Shown here: one piece after another, positions 26,499 to 36,269 of the stretch
Layout: every line of letters begins with the position of its first letter
Numbering within the stretch: the first letter of the stretch is position 1
DNA from: Methylobacterium sp. J-048
GTDB lineage: Bacteria; Pseudomonadota; Alphaproteobacteria; Rhizobiales; Beijerinckiaceae
Direction: 5' to 3'
Assembly (NCBI RefSeq): GCF_022829515.1
Contig: NZ_JAKSYL010000187.1
Span: 1-61,150 of the forward strand
Length of the DNA: 61,150 nucleotides
Made by a program: the position numbers and the translations under genes
Notes under the pieces: model-generated
Databases searched by the model: none
What the model was told of the DNA's origin: nothing
Seen by the model: the letters and a program-made list of their open reading frames with translations, nothing else

Positions 26499-28148
26499 AT
26501 GAGCGCGCCGGCCGGCGACAGGCCGCTCTTCCCGTTCGGGCCGATCCTGTTCTTCGGCGACTCGGTGACCGCGTCCTGGACGGCGCAGATGCCAGAGGCC
26601 TTCTCCGGGCCGCAGACCGTCGCGCGCGGGATCCCCGGGCAGGCGACCCGGGACATGGCCCGCCGCCTGCGCTCCGAGATCGCGCTCTACGGGGCCAGGG
26701 GCCTCCACCTGATCTGCGGCCGCGACGACATCCTGGGCGGCAACCCGGGCGTCTCGCTGGACGGCATCGTAGCCGACATCCGGGCGATGCTCGCCGACAC
26801 GCGCGATCTCTACGTACGCAGCTGGGTCGGCTCGATCCCGCCGGTCGACCCGGCCTCACCGGCCGTTGCCGGGCGGCCCCTGGACCTGATCGCGCAGGTG
26901 AATGCGTGGCTGCGCGACCACGTCCACGAATACGGCGCCGGCTTCATCGACCACGACCCCGTCCTGGCGACCGCGGCGGGCGGGCTCAAGCCCGAATTCA
27001 GCGACGACGGCGTGAGCCTCAACGCCGCCGGCAACGCCGCGCTCCAGGCCGCGATGCTGGCGGCGCTCACCGCCCCGGGCGTCGATCAGATCTGGCCGCC
27101 ACCGGAGAGCGAGGACGCGGCGCGGCGGCGCAAGTTCCTGCACCATTTCGGCTACCTCGACTCGAACACCCGCCACCCGAGCCCCTACATCCAGTTCGCC
27201 GGCAAGCCGGGGGCGAGCCATTACGGCGTCCCGTTCGATGCCCACGGCTTCCTCAACGCCACCGCGATCACGGAGCACAAGCCCCCCGGCGAGACCCGGA
27301 TTTTTGTCGTTGGCGACTCGACCACCATCGATGGCGGCACGCTGGCCAACACCCTGCCCGGGCGTCTCGAACGGCTACTACGGGCGCAGGGTCGCACGCG
27401 CGCAAAAGTCTACAATTTCGGCGTGATGTCGAGCTGCCTCACGCAGATGACCCACCTGATCTGGTCGAGGCTCGTGGGCTACCAGCCCGACGCGATCGTG
27501 GTGATGAGCGGCAGCACCGACCTGTTCCAGCCCTGGACCTACGATCCGCGGCCCGGCTACCCGTACAACGCCTTCATCACCGAACGGCTCTACGACCACT
27601 TCTTCGACACGCACGATCCCCGGGCGCGGGAGGACGGGTTGTCCTACGACGCGCTGGTCACCCTGATCTACGAAGAGCTGAAGCGGCTGCGCGCGGAGGC
27701 GGGCTGGCAGACACCCGGCTGGGAGGACGCGATCGTCCACCACTACCGGCTCGCGGCGCACCGCCTCACCAAGCTGTCCCACGACCACGCCGTGCCGATC
27801 GTGAGCGTCCTGCAGCCGACCGTGCTGCGCAAGCGCCGCCTCACGGAGGTGGAGCGGAGCGTCGCCTCGGGGGCGTTCCTGGCCTATCTCGACCGCCAGT
27901 ACGGCAAGCTGGAGGCGTTCACCGCCGAGCTCGTGGCGCGGCGGCCCTACCGCAGCACCTTCACGGCCCTCGACCTCAGCGGCCTGTTTCGCGATCGGGA
28001 GGAGGGGACCTTCTACGACATCGTCCATTACGACGATCCGGCGCGTGAGATCGTCGCCGCGCGACTGGCCGCCGAGGTGGCGAAGGTGCTCGACCGGCCC
28101 CGCACGCCGTTCGCGCGGGTGCGGCGCTGGCTCGGCGGGGGACGGTAG
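26499..28148 (+). CDS. Tandem double SGNH hydrolase
   Basis: 549 aa with two SGNH/GDSL folds. Domain 1: FFGDSVTASW (Ser22), GIPGQATRDMA, then CGRDDI where GxND is expected, and DGVSLNAAGN near 169 where the catalytic Asp-x-x-His should be; the His is Ser. Domain 2: VVGDSTTIDGG (Ser274), GVMSSCLTQM, MSGSTDLF and YDIVHYDD, which keeps Asp-x-x-His. So domain 2 is probably the active esterase (deacetylase of a glycan is the usual role) and domain 1 may only bind. The start ATG lacks a strong ribosome site. Convergent with the GT2 gene at 28158, nine bases apart. Confidence 0.82.
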   Translation: MSAPAGDRPLFPFGPILFFGDSVTASWTAQMPEAFSGPQTVARGIPGQATRDMARRLRSEIALYGARGLHLICGRDDILGGNPGVSLDGIVADIRAMLADTRDLYVRSWVGSIPPVDPASPAVAGRPLDLIAQVNAWLRDHVHEYGAGFIDHDPVLATAAGGLKPEFSDDGVSLNAAGNAALQAAMLAALTAPGVDQIWPPPESEDAARRRKFLHHFGYLDSNTRHPSPYIQFAGKPGASHYGVPFDAHGFLNATAITEHKPPGETRIFVVGDSTTIDGGTLANTLPGRLERLLRAQGRTRAKVYNFGVMSSCLTQMTHLIWSRLVGYQPDAIVVMSGSTDLFQPWTYDPRPGYPYNAFITERLYDHFFDTHDPRAREDGLSYDALVTLIYEELKRLRAEAGWQTPGWEDAIVHHYRLAAHRLTKLSHDHAVPIVSVLQPTVLRKRRLTEVERSVASGAFLAYLDRQYGKLEAFTAELVARRPYRSTFTALDLSGLFRDREEGTFYDIVHYDDPAREIVAARLAAEVAKVLDRPRTPFARVRRWLGGGR

Positions 28149-28157
28149 CCCGCCGTC

Positions 28158-30563
28158 TTACCCCTGTCGGTCAGCTCGCTTCACGCGATGGGTAAAAATG
28201 ACCGACAGCCACGGCACGACCTCGTGCTCGACCTCGATCGAGAGCAACACTTCGAGGTGGAGCGCGTAGGGGAGGGTGAGGCGGAAGCCGCAGCGGGCCT
28301 CCTCCATGGTGGTCGGCATGTCGCCCAGCACCGCCGCGATCACGTCGGGCCGGTGGACGTCCACGGGTATCCGCTGAACCTCGCCGTCGACCTCGGCGAC
28401 GAGCGTCGCCTTGGCCCGGCTCGCCGAGACCACCCAGCCGGAGAGCAGCACCTGCCCGTCCTGGATCTCGGCCCAGACCCGGTCCTGCGGCGTTTCGAGG
28501 TTCGCCCGGGCGAAGGAATCCGGCAATTCGCCGTCGAGCTCGGCGATGGTGCAGCCGACCTCGTATTTCTCGAAGCCGCGCCCCTCCCCGAAGATTTTTG
28601 CGAACTGCTTCTGGTACTCGGCGATCCGGGCGTTCCTGATGTCCTCGGGCAGGCCCGACCACTGGCCCTTCTCTTGGACCGTGTAGACCGACAGCAACTC
28701 GCGCAGGAACGCAATGCGGCCCTTGTCGGCGACGTAGAGGTTCATCAGCCAGTCGGCCGCCGCCGCGTTCTCGTAATACGCCTCGGGCACCCGGCGCAGG
28801 GCCTCGGCGCGGTAGACGCAGCAGGAGAAGTTGGCGGTGAGCGGCGCGTTGGCCAGCACCGGGAAGCTGATCGTGCCGGTGGGATAGCGGCCCTGCTCGT
28901 CGTGCGGCACAAAGGAGCCAGTCGCCGGGTAGTGCAGCAGGACCCAGTTGAAGCACATGTCGAGGGCGCGGTCGTTGCGCAGCATCCGAAGCTGCATCGC
29001 GATCTTGCGGTCGGACAGCCAGTAATCGTCGGCCTCGCAGAAGGCGATGTAGCGCCCGGTGCAGGCGCCGAGGCAATCCTGCATGTTGCGCAGCATGCCG
29101 AGGTTTTTCGCCCGGGGCCGCACGGTGATCCGCTCCGGATCGCGCGCCCGGTAGGATTCGACGATCTCGGGCGTCCCGTCGGTCGAGCAATCGTCCCCGA
29201 TCACCACCTGCAGCTTGAACAGGCCGCGCTGGGCCAGCACCCCGTCGAGGCAGCGGCGGATATAGCCGGCATGGTTGTAGGCGGTGACGATGACGCTGAC
29301 CGTCAGTTGCTCTTCGAGCCAGACGCGCAGGGCTGCCGGCTCGCCGGAGAGGTCGTCGGGCGCGTCGAGGCCCATGTCGCGCAGGGCCGCCCGGGCGATG
29401 TCGGGATTGGCGTCGATCAGGGCACCGAGGCTCGGGACGTCCTCCTCGTCGAGATAGGCCTCGGCCAAGCGCCGGAAGATCGCCTTCTGCGAGGCCTCGT
29501 AGCCGGCGGCGTAGCGCCCGCCGAAATGGCCGCGGAGCGTCCGGAAGAACGCGATCTCGGAATTTCCGAGCTTCTTGTGCCGGGCGAGCTCGGTGGCGTA
29601 GGTCGCCCACATCCCAGCCGCGTGCTTGCGGTAGACCGCCATGACCTGGGGCAGGAAGCCGATGCGGCCGACCTCGGCATGCATCAGGTGGACGTACCAA
29701 TCCCCCGGGGCGATGCCCTCGTCGAGCCGGAAGGGCTCTTCGCCGTGGTAGCGCCAGCGATAGAGCACGCTGTTGGTCTGGACGAAGTTGTGCGCGACGA
29801 GGTCGGACAGAGACGGCTGCGGGCTCGAATGCTTCGGATAGATCTCTTCGACCCCCGGCATGTCCTCGTAGAGGACGCGCACCGGGTGGAAGCACAGGGT
29901 GAATTCCGGATTCGCCCGCAGGAATTCGACCTGGCGCTGGAGCTTGCTCGAATCCGTCCAGTAATCGTCGCCCTCGCAGATCGCGACGTACTCGCCGCGG
30001 GCGCGAGCCGTGAGGTCGGCGAAGTTCTTGTTCGGCCCGAGATTCTCTGATCGCAGCACCGCCACGAGGTTGGGATGGCGCGCGGCGTAGTCCGCGATGA
30101 TCTCGGCGGTGCCGTCGCTCGACCGGTCGTCGCCGACCAAAAGCTCGAACGGGAAATCCGTGACCTGCCCGAGGATGCTGTCGAGGGTCTGCCGGATGAA
30201 CCGGGCCTGGTTGTAGGTGATGCACAGGACCGACACGACCGGCCGGTTCCATTCCGGCGCAGGCTCGGCCTCGGCGCGGGCGCGGATCCAGGCCGCGAAC
30301 GGGTTGACGAAGCTGCCGTCGAAGCTCTCGTCCGGCTCGGCGGTGAAGTCCGCCCGCGGCTGCCGCCCGAGCCGGGCGCCGTACTTCACGTAGTGTTCGA
30401 GCGGCGACAGGTCGGTCAGGCCGACATCGGGATAGCGCGTCGCGTACCAGATGTGGTCGAACCGGCCGCTGCGATAGATCGTCGAGAAATCGTCCTGCCA
30501 CGGCTCCAGGGCGGGCGTCGCCGTGCTCGCACCCGGCGCGGCGTCTCCTGCACCGTCCTGCAT
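28158..30563 (-). CDS. Tandem GT2 glycosyltransferase with YPDV module
   Basis: 801 aa from ATG 30563 (GAGGA nine bases upstream; a start three codons earlier touches that site). Residues 25-75 hold one YPDV module (SGRFDHIWYATRYPDVGLTD, then PLEHYVKYGARLGRQPRADF). Two complete GT2 domains follow: about 108-310 (VSVLCITYNQ, LLVGDDRSSDGT, ICEGDDYW) and 420-650 (VSVIVTAYNHAGYIRR, VIGDDCSTDGT, FCEADDYW). The last 110 residues are a beta-sandwich-like domain (LSGWVVSASRAKATLVAEVD). Each GT2 keeps its Asp-Asp metal site, so it may add two sugars. Overlaps nothing; the gene at 30610 lies upstream on the same strand. Confidence 0.88.
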   Translation of the reverse strand: MQDGAGDAAPGASTATPALEPWQDDFSTIYRSGRFDHIWYATRYPDVGLTDLSPLEHYVKYGARLGRQPRADFTAEPDESFDGSFVNPFAAWIRARAEAEPAPEWNRPVVSVLCITYNQARFIRQTLDSILGQVTDFPFELLVGDDRSSDGTAEIIADYAARHPNLVAVLRSENLGPNKNFADLTARARGEYVAICEGDDYWTDSSKLQRQVEFLRANPEFTLCFHPVRVLYEDMPGVEEIYPKHSSPQPSLSDLVAHNFVQTNSVLYRWRYHGEEPFRLDEGIAPGDWYVHLMHAEVGRIGFLPQVMAVYRKHAAGMWATYATELARHKKLGNSEIAFFRTLRGHFGGRYAAGYEASQKAIFRRLAEAYLDEEDVPSLGALIDANPDIARAALRDMGLDAPDDLSGEPAALRVWLEEQLTVSVIVTAYNHAGYIRRCLDGVLAQRGLFKLQVVIGDDCSTDGTPEIVESYRARDPERITVRPRAKNLGMLRNMQDCLGACTGRYIAFCEADDYWLSDRKIAMQLRMLRNDRALDMCFNWVLLHYPATGSFVPHDEQGRYPTGTISFPVLANAPLTANFSCCVYRAEALRRVPEAYYENAAAADWLMNLYVADKGRIAFLRELLSVYTVQEKGQWSGLPEDIRNARIAEYQKQFAKIFGEGRGFEKYEVGCTIAELDGELPDSFARANLETPQDRVWAEIQDGQVLLSGWVVSASRAKATLVAEVDGEVQRIPVDVHRPDVIAAVLGDMPTTMEEARCGFRLTLPYALHLEVLLSIEVEHEVVPWLSVIFTHRVKRADRQG

Positions 30564-30609
30564 CGATCCCATTCCTCGAACGCTGGGCACCGCTGCCTTC
30601 GACCGGCCC

Positions 30610-31026
30610 CTAGAGGGTGCCGGGAAGGCGTCCTTCCTCGGAGCCGTGGTTGTAATAGTGCCGCGTCGGGTCGGCGCCGGCATTCGCGACGTCGTCGTTG
30701 CACGCGAGATAGAAATTTCGGTCGAACAGCCCGGAGGTCTCGAGCCAGTCGAGCAGGGTCTGCTCGGGGACGACCGGCGCCCGCTCGGGGCTCGCTGCGG
30801 CGGCCTCCCGGTAGAGATGCACGAACTTGGCGATCCGGGCGGCGACCTCCTTGGCGGGGGGCCGGCGCACCGAGGAGGCGACGACGCTCGATTGCTCGCC
30901 GGGCCGCCGGCGCTGCAGATCGGCCTCCGCCAGACGCACCAGCCGGGCCAGCTCGCCCTGCGCGTCCTTGAGCCTCGCCTGCGTCTCGGCGAGCTCGGCC
31001 CGCAGCGCGTCCACGTCCTCGCTCAA
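30610..31026 (-). CDS. Coiled-coil protein with single YPDV-like module
   Basis: 138 aa if TTG 31026 is the start (GGAG six bases upstream). The longer open frame before it is Arg/Pro-rich and has no ribosome site. Residues 1-40 form a coiled coil (DVDALRAELAETQARLKDAQ). After a linker comes LDWLETSGLFDRNFYLACND followed by ADPTRHYYNHGSEEGRLPG, the module seen in neighbouring glycosyltransferases, here with no catalytic domain. It is encoded immediately upstream of the tandem GT2 gene and may scaffold or dock it. No family name known to me. Confidence 0.6.
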   Translation of the reverse strand: MSEDVDALRAELAETQARLKDAQGELARLVRLAEADLQRRRPGEQSSVVASSVRRPPAKEVAARIAKFVHLYREAAAASPERAPVVPEQTLLDWLETSGLFDRNFYLACNDDVANAGADPTRHYYNHGSEEGRLPGTL

Positions 31027-31309
31027 GGTCGGCTCCGTCTCAGTCTCGACGTCCTGCGATCCGGGCGCGGGATCATGCGGCGGGATCGATCGGGTCCGGG
31101 CACGATCGTCCCTGCGCCGCGTGTGAGGCGGGGTGATACGATCGGCTCCGGGACCGGTCAACCTTGGCCGGTCCGGCCTATCCGGCGGGTTCGCTCGCGT
31201 CGGGACGCCATCGTCTCGAAGCGGCGCCAGCCTAGCCATTCGCATGCGGCGACGACTCCGCGAGCAGCCCTTGCGCGACGTGGCTGCCCGTGGCCTGGGG
31301 CGGCTCTGC

Positions 31310-31984
31310 CTACCCCGCCACCGCCTGCGACCCGACCGAGCCCTCCACCAGCGGGCCGGGGATCGCGGCCTCGGCATCGACCATCAGGCGCGCTTCGTGA
31401 CGGCGCATGAACATCCACAGGGCCACGGCGCCCAACAGCACGAAGGCCAGGAGCGCGAGGCCCACCGGGCCCATGACGTTCTCGATCGAGCGTCCGCAGA
31501 GATACGCGCCGAAGCCCATGATCGAGGCCCAAGCGACGCCGCCGACGGCGTTGAAAAACATGAAGCGGCGCGCATCGAGCTTGTTCACGCCCGCTAGGAC
31601 CGCCGCGTAAGCGCGCAGCATCGCGGTGAAGCGGCCGAAGAACACGATCTTCCCGCCGTGCCGGCGGAACAGGTACTGGCCGAGCTTGAGCCGGCCGTGA
31701 TCGAGGCCGATCAGGTGCCCCTTGCGCAGCAGCAGGGGCAGGCCCCAGCGCCGTCCGACCCAGTAGCCGGCATTGTCGCCGAGGATCGCGGCGGTCGCGG
31801 CGATCGCCACCACGAGGGCGATGCTCAGGCTGCCGGTGCTGCCGGCATAGGCCGCCGAGGTCAGCAGGACCGTCTCGCCCGGGAGCGGCAGGCCGGCGCT
31901 CTCCAGCGTGATGATGATGAAGATGGCGATGTAGCCGTAGTTGGCGATCAGGTCGGCAATCGGCAGATCGTGCAGGAAGGACAT
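31310..31984 (-). CDS. DedA-family membrane protein
   Basis: 224 aa from ATG 31984 (GGAG six bases upstream). Family marks: ESAGLPLPGETVLLTSAAYA, GDNAGYWVGRRWG, and FFGRFTAMLRAYAAVLAGVN with the conserved Arg. Four to five membrane segments. DedA/SNARE-associated proteins are lipid scramblases or flippases for undecaprenyl phosphate and related lipids; a role in recycling the glycan carrier lipid would suit the location, but this is inference. Confidence 0.9.
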   Translation of the reverse strand: MSFLHDLPIADLIANYGYIAIFIIITLESAGLPLPGETVLLTSAAYAGSTGSLSIALVVAIAATAAILGDNAGYWVGRRWGLPLLLRKGHLIGLDHGRLKLGQYLFRRHGGKIVFFGRFTAMLRAYAAVLAGVNKLDARRFMFFNAVGGVAWASIMGFGAYLCGRSIENVMGPVGLALLAFVLLGAVALWMFMRRHEARLMVDAEAAIPGPLVEGSVGSQAVAG

Positions 31985-32117
31985 GCGGTCTCCTCGCGGA
32001 TCGGAGGGCTGCCCAGTCGGCGAGAAACATGGCCGCTCCGGGGCGAAGCCCGAAATATCGGGCCGGACGACGATCGGCTGTGCCGCCGAGCACGACGGCT
32101 CCCGGGCTACGCCAGCC

Positions 32118-33161
32118 TCAGCGGGCCGGGTTCGGAAGTTCGCCGTCCCCGCGCGTCTCCGCCAGATGGGCTCGCATCCAGTCGATCGTGCCGATGAGCC
32201 CGTCACGCAGGGCGACCTGGGGCCGCCAGCCGAGTTCGGACCGAATCAGCGTGGTGTCGAGCACGTTGGCCGGCACGTCGGCGGCGCGGCTCGGCTTGTA
32301 CAGGCAGGGCAGGCGCTCGCGCCCGAAGGCCCGCTCCAGCTCGGCGATGATCTGGTTGACGCTCAGGCCCGTGCCGCTGCCGACATTCATCACCATGTGG
32401 GGGCCGTCATAGCCGACAGCGGCCAGGAAGGCGTCGCTGACGTCGTCGATGTGCAGAAAGTCGCGCACGACCTCGCCGGTGCCCCAGACCTCCAGCGGCA
32501 GATCCGCGAGCACGCGGTGGATGGTGCTGCCGATCAGGCCCTGGTGCCTGTTGCCGAGCTGGAACCGGCCATACGGGTTGGCGATCCGCAGGATCTGGTA
32601 ATCGATCCCGTGGAGATGCCGGTACAGGTGGAGGGACTTCTCGATCATCAGCTTGCTGATGCCGTAGGCCGAGATAGGATCGGTGGGCGCCGCTTCCGGG
32701 ATCGGGGTGGCGCGCGGGATCCCGTAGATCGCCCCCCCGGAGGACGCGAACACGACCTTCCTGATCCGGGCCGAGCGGCAGATCTCGAGGAGGTGCAGGG
32801 TCGCGATCGGCGCGGCGGCGAGCTCTGCGGACGGGTCCCGGTTCGAGCTCTCGGGGATCGATCCGGCGATGAGGTGGAAGACGAAATCCTGACGCTCGAC
32901 CGCGTTGGCGATGCCGAGCCGATCGGCGAACTGGCCGGTCACCCGGGCGACGCGTCGGTCGAGGACCTCGGCTTGCGGGTGACTGCGGCTGAAGCAGGTG
33001 ACCTCGGCGCCGGCCTGAGCGAGGCGGTTGCACAGGTTCAGGCCCAGGAAACCGGCACCGCCCAGCACAAGGCAGCGGGCCCCCGCGAGCGTCGAAGCCG
33101 ATGGGCCGGCTCCGGCCGCCGGATCGACCGGCGGCCCGTGACGTCCTCGGCCGCCGCTCAT
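32118..33161 (-). CDS. NAD-dependent sugar epimerase/dehydratase
   Basis: 347 aa extended SDR. CLVLGGAGFLGLNLCNRLAQ is the NAD site, then FHLIAGSIPESSNRDP, VVFASSGGAIYG (catalytic Ser) and AYGISKLMIEK (Tyr-x-x-x-Lys). IANPYGRFQLGNRHQG, VWGTGEVVRDFLHIDDV and the C-terminal ELGWRPQVALRDGL match UDP-glucose 4-epimerase-like enzymes acting on nucleotide sugars. Exact substrate is undetermined. Its ATG overlaps the stop of the upstream gene by four bases. Confidence 0.9.
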   Translation of the reverse strand: MSGGRGRHGPPVDPAAGAGPSASTLAGARCLVLGGAGFLGLNLCNRLAQAGAEVTCFSRSHPQAEVLDRRVARVTGQFADRLGIANAVERQDFVFHLIAGSIPESSNRDPSAELAAAPIATLHLLEICRSARIRKVVFASSGGAIYGIPRATPIPEAAPTDPISAYGISKLMIEKSLHLYRHLHGIDYQILRIANPYGRFQLGNRHQGLIGSTIHRVLADLPLEVWGTGEVVRDFLHIDDVSDAFLAAVGYDGPHMVMNVGSGTGLSVNQIIAELERAFGRERLPCLYKPSRAADVPANVLDTTLIRSELGWRPQVALRDGLIGTIDWMRAHLAETRGDGELPNPAR

Positions 33162-33949
33162 GGCCTGAGTTCGGCGCCCGGATGCGCCGGAGCCGGGACT
33201 GCCGGCGCGTCGGACCGGGCCGGGTCCGGGTCTCGCACTTCGATCAAGCGCTCGACCAGGGCGAGGGCGGACTGCTGCAGCATGCGCCGTGTCGGCTCCA
33301 GCGGCGCCTTCCCGTAGGCCCGGGTCGCCGCGTAAGCAGCTGCATAGGCCGCATCCCAGCCGGCGGCGAAGATCGGCGGCCCGGCCTCGTCCAAGGCGTC
33401 CCGGACGGTGATCCAGGCGGCCTGCTGGGTGGCATCCCAGGCGGCGGCCCGAACCGCGGAGCCGGTCTGCCGCAGGGTGAGGTTGGCGACCGCCGCCCGC
33501 TTGCGGGCGCGCTTCAAGTGATCGCAGAGGGAGGCGAGATCGGCGACGTCCGTGAGTTCGGCCCGGTCGGCGAGTTCGTCCGCCTCGACGTTCAGCTTGG
33601 CCAGCCGGAACCACGCCGGCACGTGGCTGCGCACGAGCCAATCGGCGACCATCGCGATACGCCGGCGCTCCAAGGCCTCCGAACCGTTCGTTCCGACGAG
33701 CCGCGGGACGAGCGGGAGGATCAGGCCGTCGCGCTCGGCCTGCGGCAGGCCATCGCTCCAGGTCCGGATGAAGGCGGCGATGCTCGGCGAGGCGCAGGCG
33801 GGCTGATCGGAATGGAGTTCGCTGGCAAGGTCCGCCACTGCCTCCAGGGCGCACATCGCTCCGTCACGCCCCTCCTGCGTGCCGGCCGCCAAGGTCGGGA
33901 TTCGCGCTTGCCCGTCGCCACCGATCTCGGGACTCCCCAACTCATCCAT
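33158..33949 (-). CDS. Unknown all-helical protein
   Basis: 263 aa from ATG 33949; a GTG at 33964 is equally possible. Helical throughout, with Ala/Trp-rich segments near the C-terminus (SAVRAAAWDATQQAAWITVR, then FAAGWDAAYAAAYAATRAYG), like other Ala/Trp repeat helical proteins. No membrane segment or catalytic motif. Translationally coupled to the epimerase gene. Not recognised. Confidence 0.6.
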   Translation of the reverse strand: MDELGSPEIGGDGQARIPTLAAGTQEGRDGAMCALEAVADLASELHSDQPACASPSIAAFIRTWSDGLPQAERDGLILPLVPRLVGTNGSEALERRRIAMVADWLVRSHVPAWFRLAKLNVEADELADRAELTDVADLASLCDHLKRARKRAAVANLTLRQTGSAVRAAAWDATQQAAWITVRDALDEAGPPIFAAGWDAAYAAAYAATRAYGKAPLEPTRRMLQQSALALVERLIEVRDPDPARSDAPAVPAPAHPGAELRP

Positions 33950-34206
33950 GCAAAGGCGTTCCACTTCCTGCGCCTGCGGCGGATCCGGCCTGGAGGCTTC
34001 GGGCCGGGGCCTCTCATTCCAAGGTCCACCGTGCCGCGACCCCGGAACCGCGACTGACCACTCCCAGGCGGGGACTTACCAGCTCTGCGGCACGGCGCTA
34101 AGGGTGATCTCCGATCATGCCGCACGATGAGCTGCTTCCCTCCGGCCGCCGTCTAAGGCTCGCAGCGCACGTCGGCGCACGGAGTTTGTGGGTCGAGCAC
34201 ACGGGC

Positions 34207-36069
34207 ATGTCAGACTTCCTGAATGTGATCAAAGATCTCCGCGGCGGTCACCCCCAACTATTCGCGAATCTCGCCGCAAGCGTGGCCGATCCGGACGCGG
34301 CGGGAAGCAATCCTGGCACGATGGTCCGTCATCTCGATGCCTTGGCGTTCCGGTTGGACGGTAGCGGCGAGATTGGCTTGGCAGCACAAGCCTACGAGAT
34401 GGCCGCCGCCCTGGCCGGCCCCGACAGCAGCCGCTGGACCCTGTCGGCCGCCGAGGCTCGGCTGCGCGACTTCTGCATGCAGGGACGCTTCGCAGAGGCC
34501 GGCCCGGTCATTGCGCGGTTGCGGGCGGCGGACGCGAACCGACTGAGGCCCAAGATCACGGACGCTCTCGTCGATAGGGGTTGGTTGCTCGAGTTGCGCG
34601 GTGAGGCCGAGGCCAGCGTCCAATGCTACAGGCTCGCCCTGGAGCTCAACGGCCACGAACCCGGCCTCATCTCGCGAGACGGGGATCCGCTGCCGAAGAA
34701 GATCAAGAATCTGAGACGGCTTCAGCTCGACATGCTGATCGAGGCCTGCGCGTTCGACGACGCCGTCGCCCTGCACGAGACGACCCGCCAGCTGATCGGC
34801 GCAGGGCCCTTGGCGTGCTATGACATAGTCGGCATTGGTGCTTTAGCAGGCCAGCTCGGTGTGCGTTACACGGAGATGCGGCCGCCGCGCCCGATCCAAG
34901 AGCCACAGTTGAAATTCACTGAACCGCCACCGCCTCTGACTTCAGAGGCCGGGGACCTGGAGGCGCCGAGCCAGTATCTCGCGCTCATCGACAACTGCCA
35001 CGCCTTCCCGCGCAGCAACCTCGTGTTGAAGGACGCGCACCTGATCTACGACCTCGCGGCTCATCCCCGTCGCGGCGACGTTCTGCTTCAGGATGGGGTC
35101 AACCCGGACCAGATCGTGATGGCGGCTTTTGGGACAAAACAGGCCCTTGTCGAGGTTCCGGAGGACAGCCTAACCATCGAGGCCGGGCTCTCGATGTTCG
35201 GCCTGCAAAGCCGCAACTACGGCCACTGGTTCTGCGAATTTGTCCCGCGCATGCTGGCCTACAACGACCCGCGCTGCCCGGACGGCATCCCGCTCTGCAT
35301 CGACGACCATATGCCGCCCACGCATGAGGAGGTCGTCAGCCTCATAGACACGCGCGATCGCTCAATCATCAAGCTACCTCCCCGGCCGGTGGCGTTCGGC
35401 TTGCTCGGCCTCGCGCCAGTGCCAGCCTTCTTCCCGTTCGAGATGAAGCCTGGCCGGCGCGTTTACGACACGATCTGGCCGGCGGATATCCTGGTGGACC
35501 TGCGCACACGCATCCTCGACAGCGCTCGCGAACGCGGTGCACTGAGTGGACGCGCCGGCCGTCGGCTGTTCATTTCGAGAAAAGCGTTCGCGCAACGCCA
35601 ACTCATCAACGAAGTCGAGATCGCTGAGGCCCTTCGCCCGCACGGCTTCGAGGTCATTACCCCGGAAACAATGACATTCCTCGAACAGGTCGACGCCTTC
35701 CACTCCGCCGACCTCATCGTGGGCTCGTCGAGTTCGGCACTAACGAACGGCCTATTTTGCCGCCCGGAGTGCCGCATCCTTGGCCTCATTCACGCCAATT
35801 TGGGGTTCAATTTTCGGGGCTACACCAGCTTCATCGAGGCAGGCGGTGCGCAGATCACGTTCGTCCGGGGTCAGACGGTCAACGAGGAGGGACACGCCTT
35901 TCACGCAAGCTACAGCATTGCCCCAAACGAGATCATCGCGGCCTTGGACCGGCTGCGGCAGCCGACATCTGCGGCAATGCCCTCGCCCTCGAAGACGGAA
36001 GCCCCACGGACGATCTTCGGGCGTATGATCGGGGCTCTGCCGTTCGTGCCCCGCAATGGCCCCGGATAA
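34207..36069 (+). CDS. GT61-family glycosyltransferase with helical N-terminus
   Basis: 620 aa from ATG 34207; ATG 34117 is an alternative and neither has a clear ribosome site. Residues 1-240 are TPR-like helices (IGLAAQAYEMAAALAGPDSS, AEASVQCYRLALELNGHEPG). The C-terminal 350 are GT61 (DUF563): SRNYGHWFCEFVPRMLAYND, RLFISRKAFAQRQLINE, FEVITPETMTFLEQVDAFHS and LIVGSSSSALTNGLFC. GT61 members transfer xylose or similar sugars; bacterial ones occur in polysaccharide loci. No YPDV module, unlike the other three GT61 proteins here. It begins the segment of lower GC. Confidence 0.82.
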   Translation: MSDFLNVIKDLRGGHPQLFANLAASVADPDAAGSNPGTMVRHLDALAFRLDGSGEIGLAAQAYEMAAALAGPDSSRWTLSAAEARLRDFCMQGRFAEAGPVIARLRAADANRLRPKITDALVDRGWLLELRGEAEASVQCYRLALELNGHEPGLISRDGDPLPKKIKNLRRLQLDMLIEACAFDDAVALHETTRQLIGAGPLACYDIVGIGALAGQLGVRYTEMRPPRPIQEPQLKFTEPPPPLTSEAGDLEAPSQYLALIDNCHAFPRSNLVLKDAHLIYDLAAHPRRGDVLLQDGVNPDQIVMAAFGTKQALVEVPEDSLTIEAGLSMFGLQSRNYGHWFCEFVPRMLAYNDPRCPDGIPLCIDDHMPPTHEEVVSLIDTRDRSIIKLPPRPVAFGLLGLAPVPAFFPFEMKPGRRVYDTIWPADILVDLRTRILDSARERGALSGRAGRRLFISRKAFAQRQLINEVEIAEALRPHGFEVITPETMTFLEQVDAFHSADLIVGSSSSALTNGLFCRPECRILGLIHANLGFNFRGYTSFIEAGGAQITFVRGQTVNEEGHAFHASYSIAPNEIIAALDRLRQPTSAAMPSPSKTEAPRTIFGRMIGALPFVPRNGPG

Positions 36070-36269
36070 ACTTGTGGTAGCATTTTCGTCGCGTTACCCG
36101 CCCTGATACCAGCTATTCATTGCGGATCAGCTCAGTTCCGCTTACGAGGCTTGGCGACATCGGATCACCCATCGATCCGCACTCAGCCCTTAAGCGGGGC
36201 CAGGATTTCTGTCTGTCCATGCAACTGTCCGGCGATCAAGAGCCGGTACTTGAAAGCCGGGGTTTCGGC

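Noticed and set aside
31027..31377. Longer N-terminus (to 31377) for the coiled-coil protein
   Set aside because: The extra 117 codons are Arg/Pro-rich, with no ribosome site at any in-frame start.
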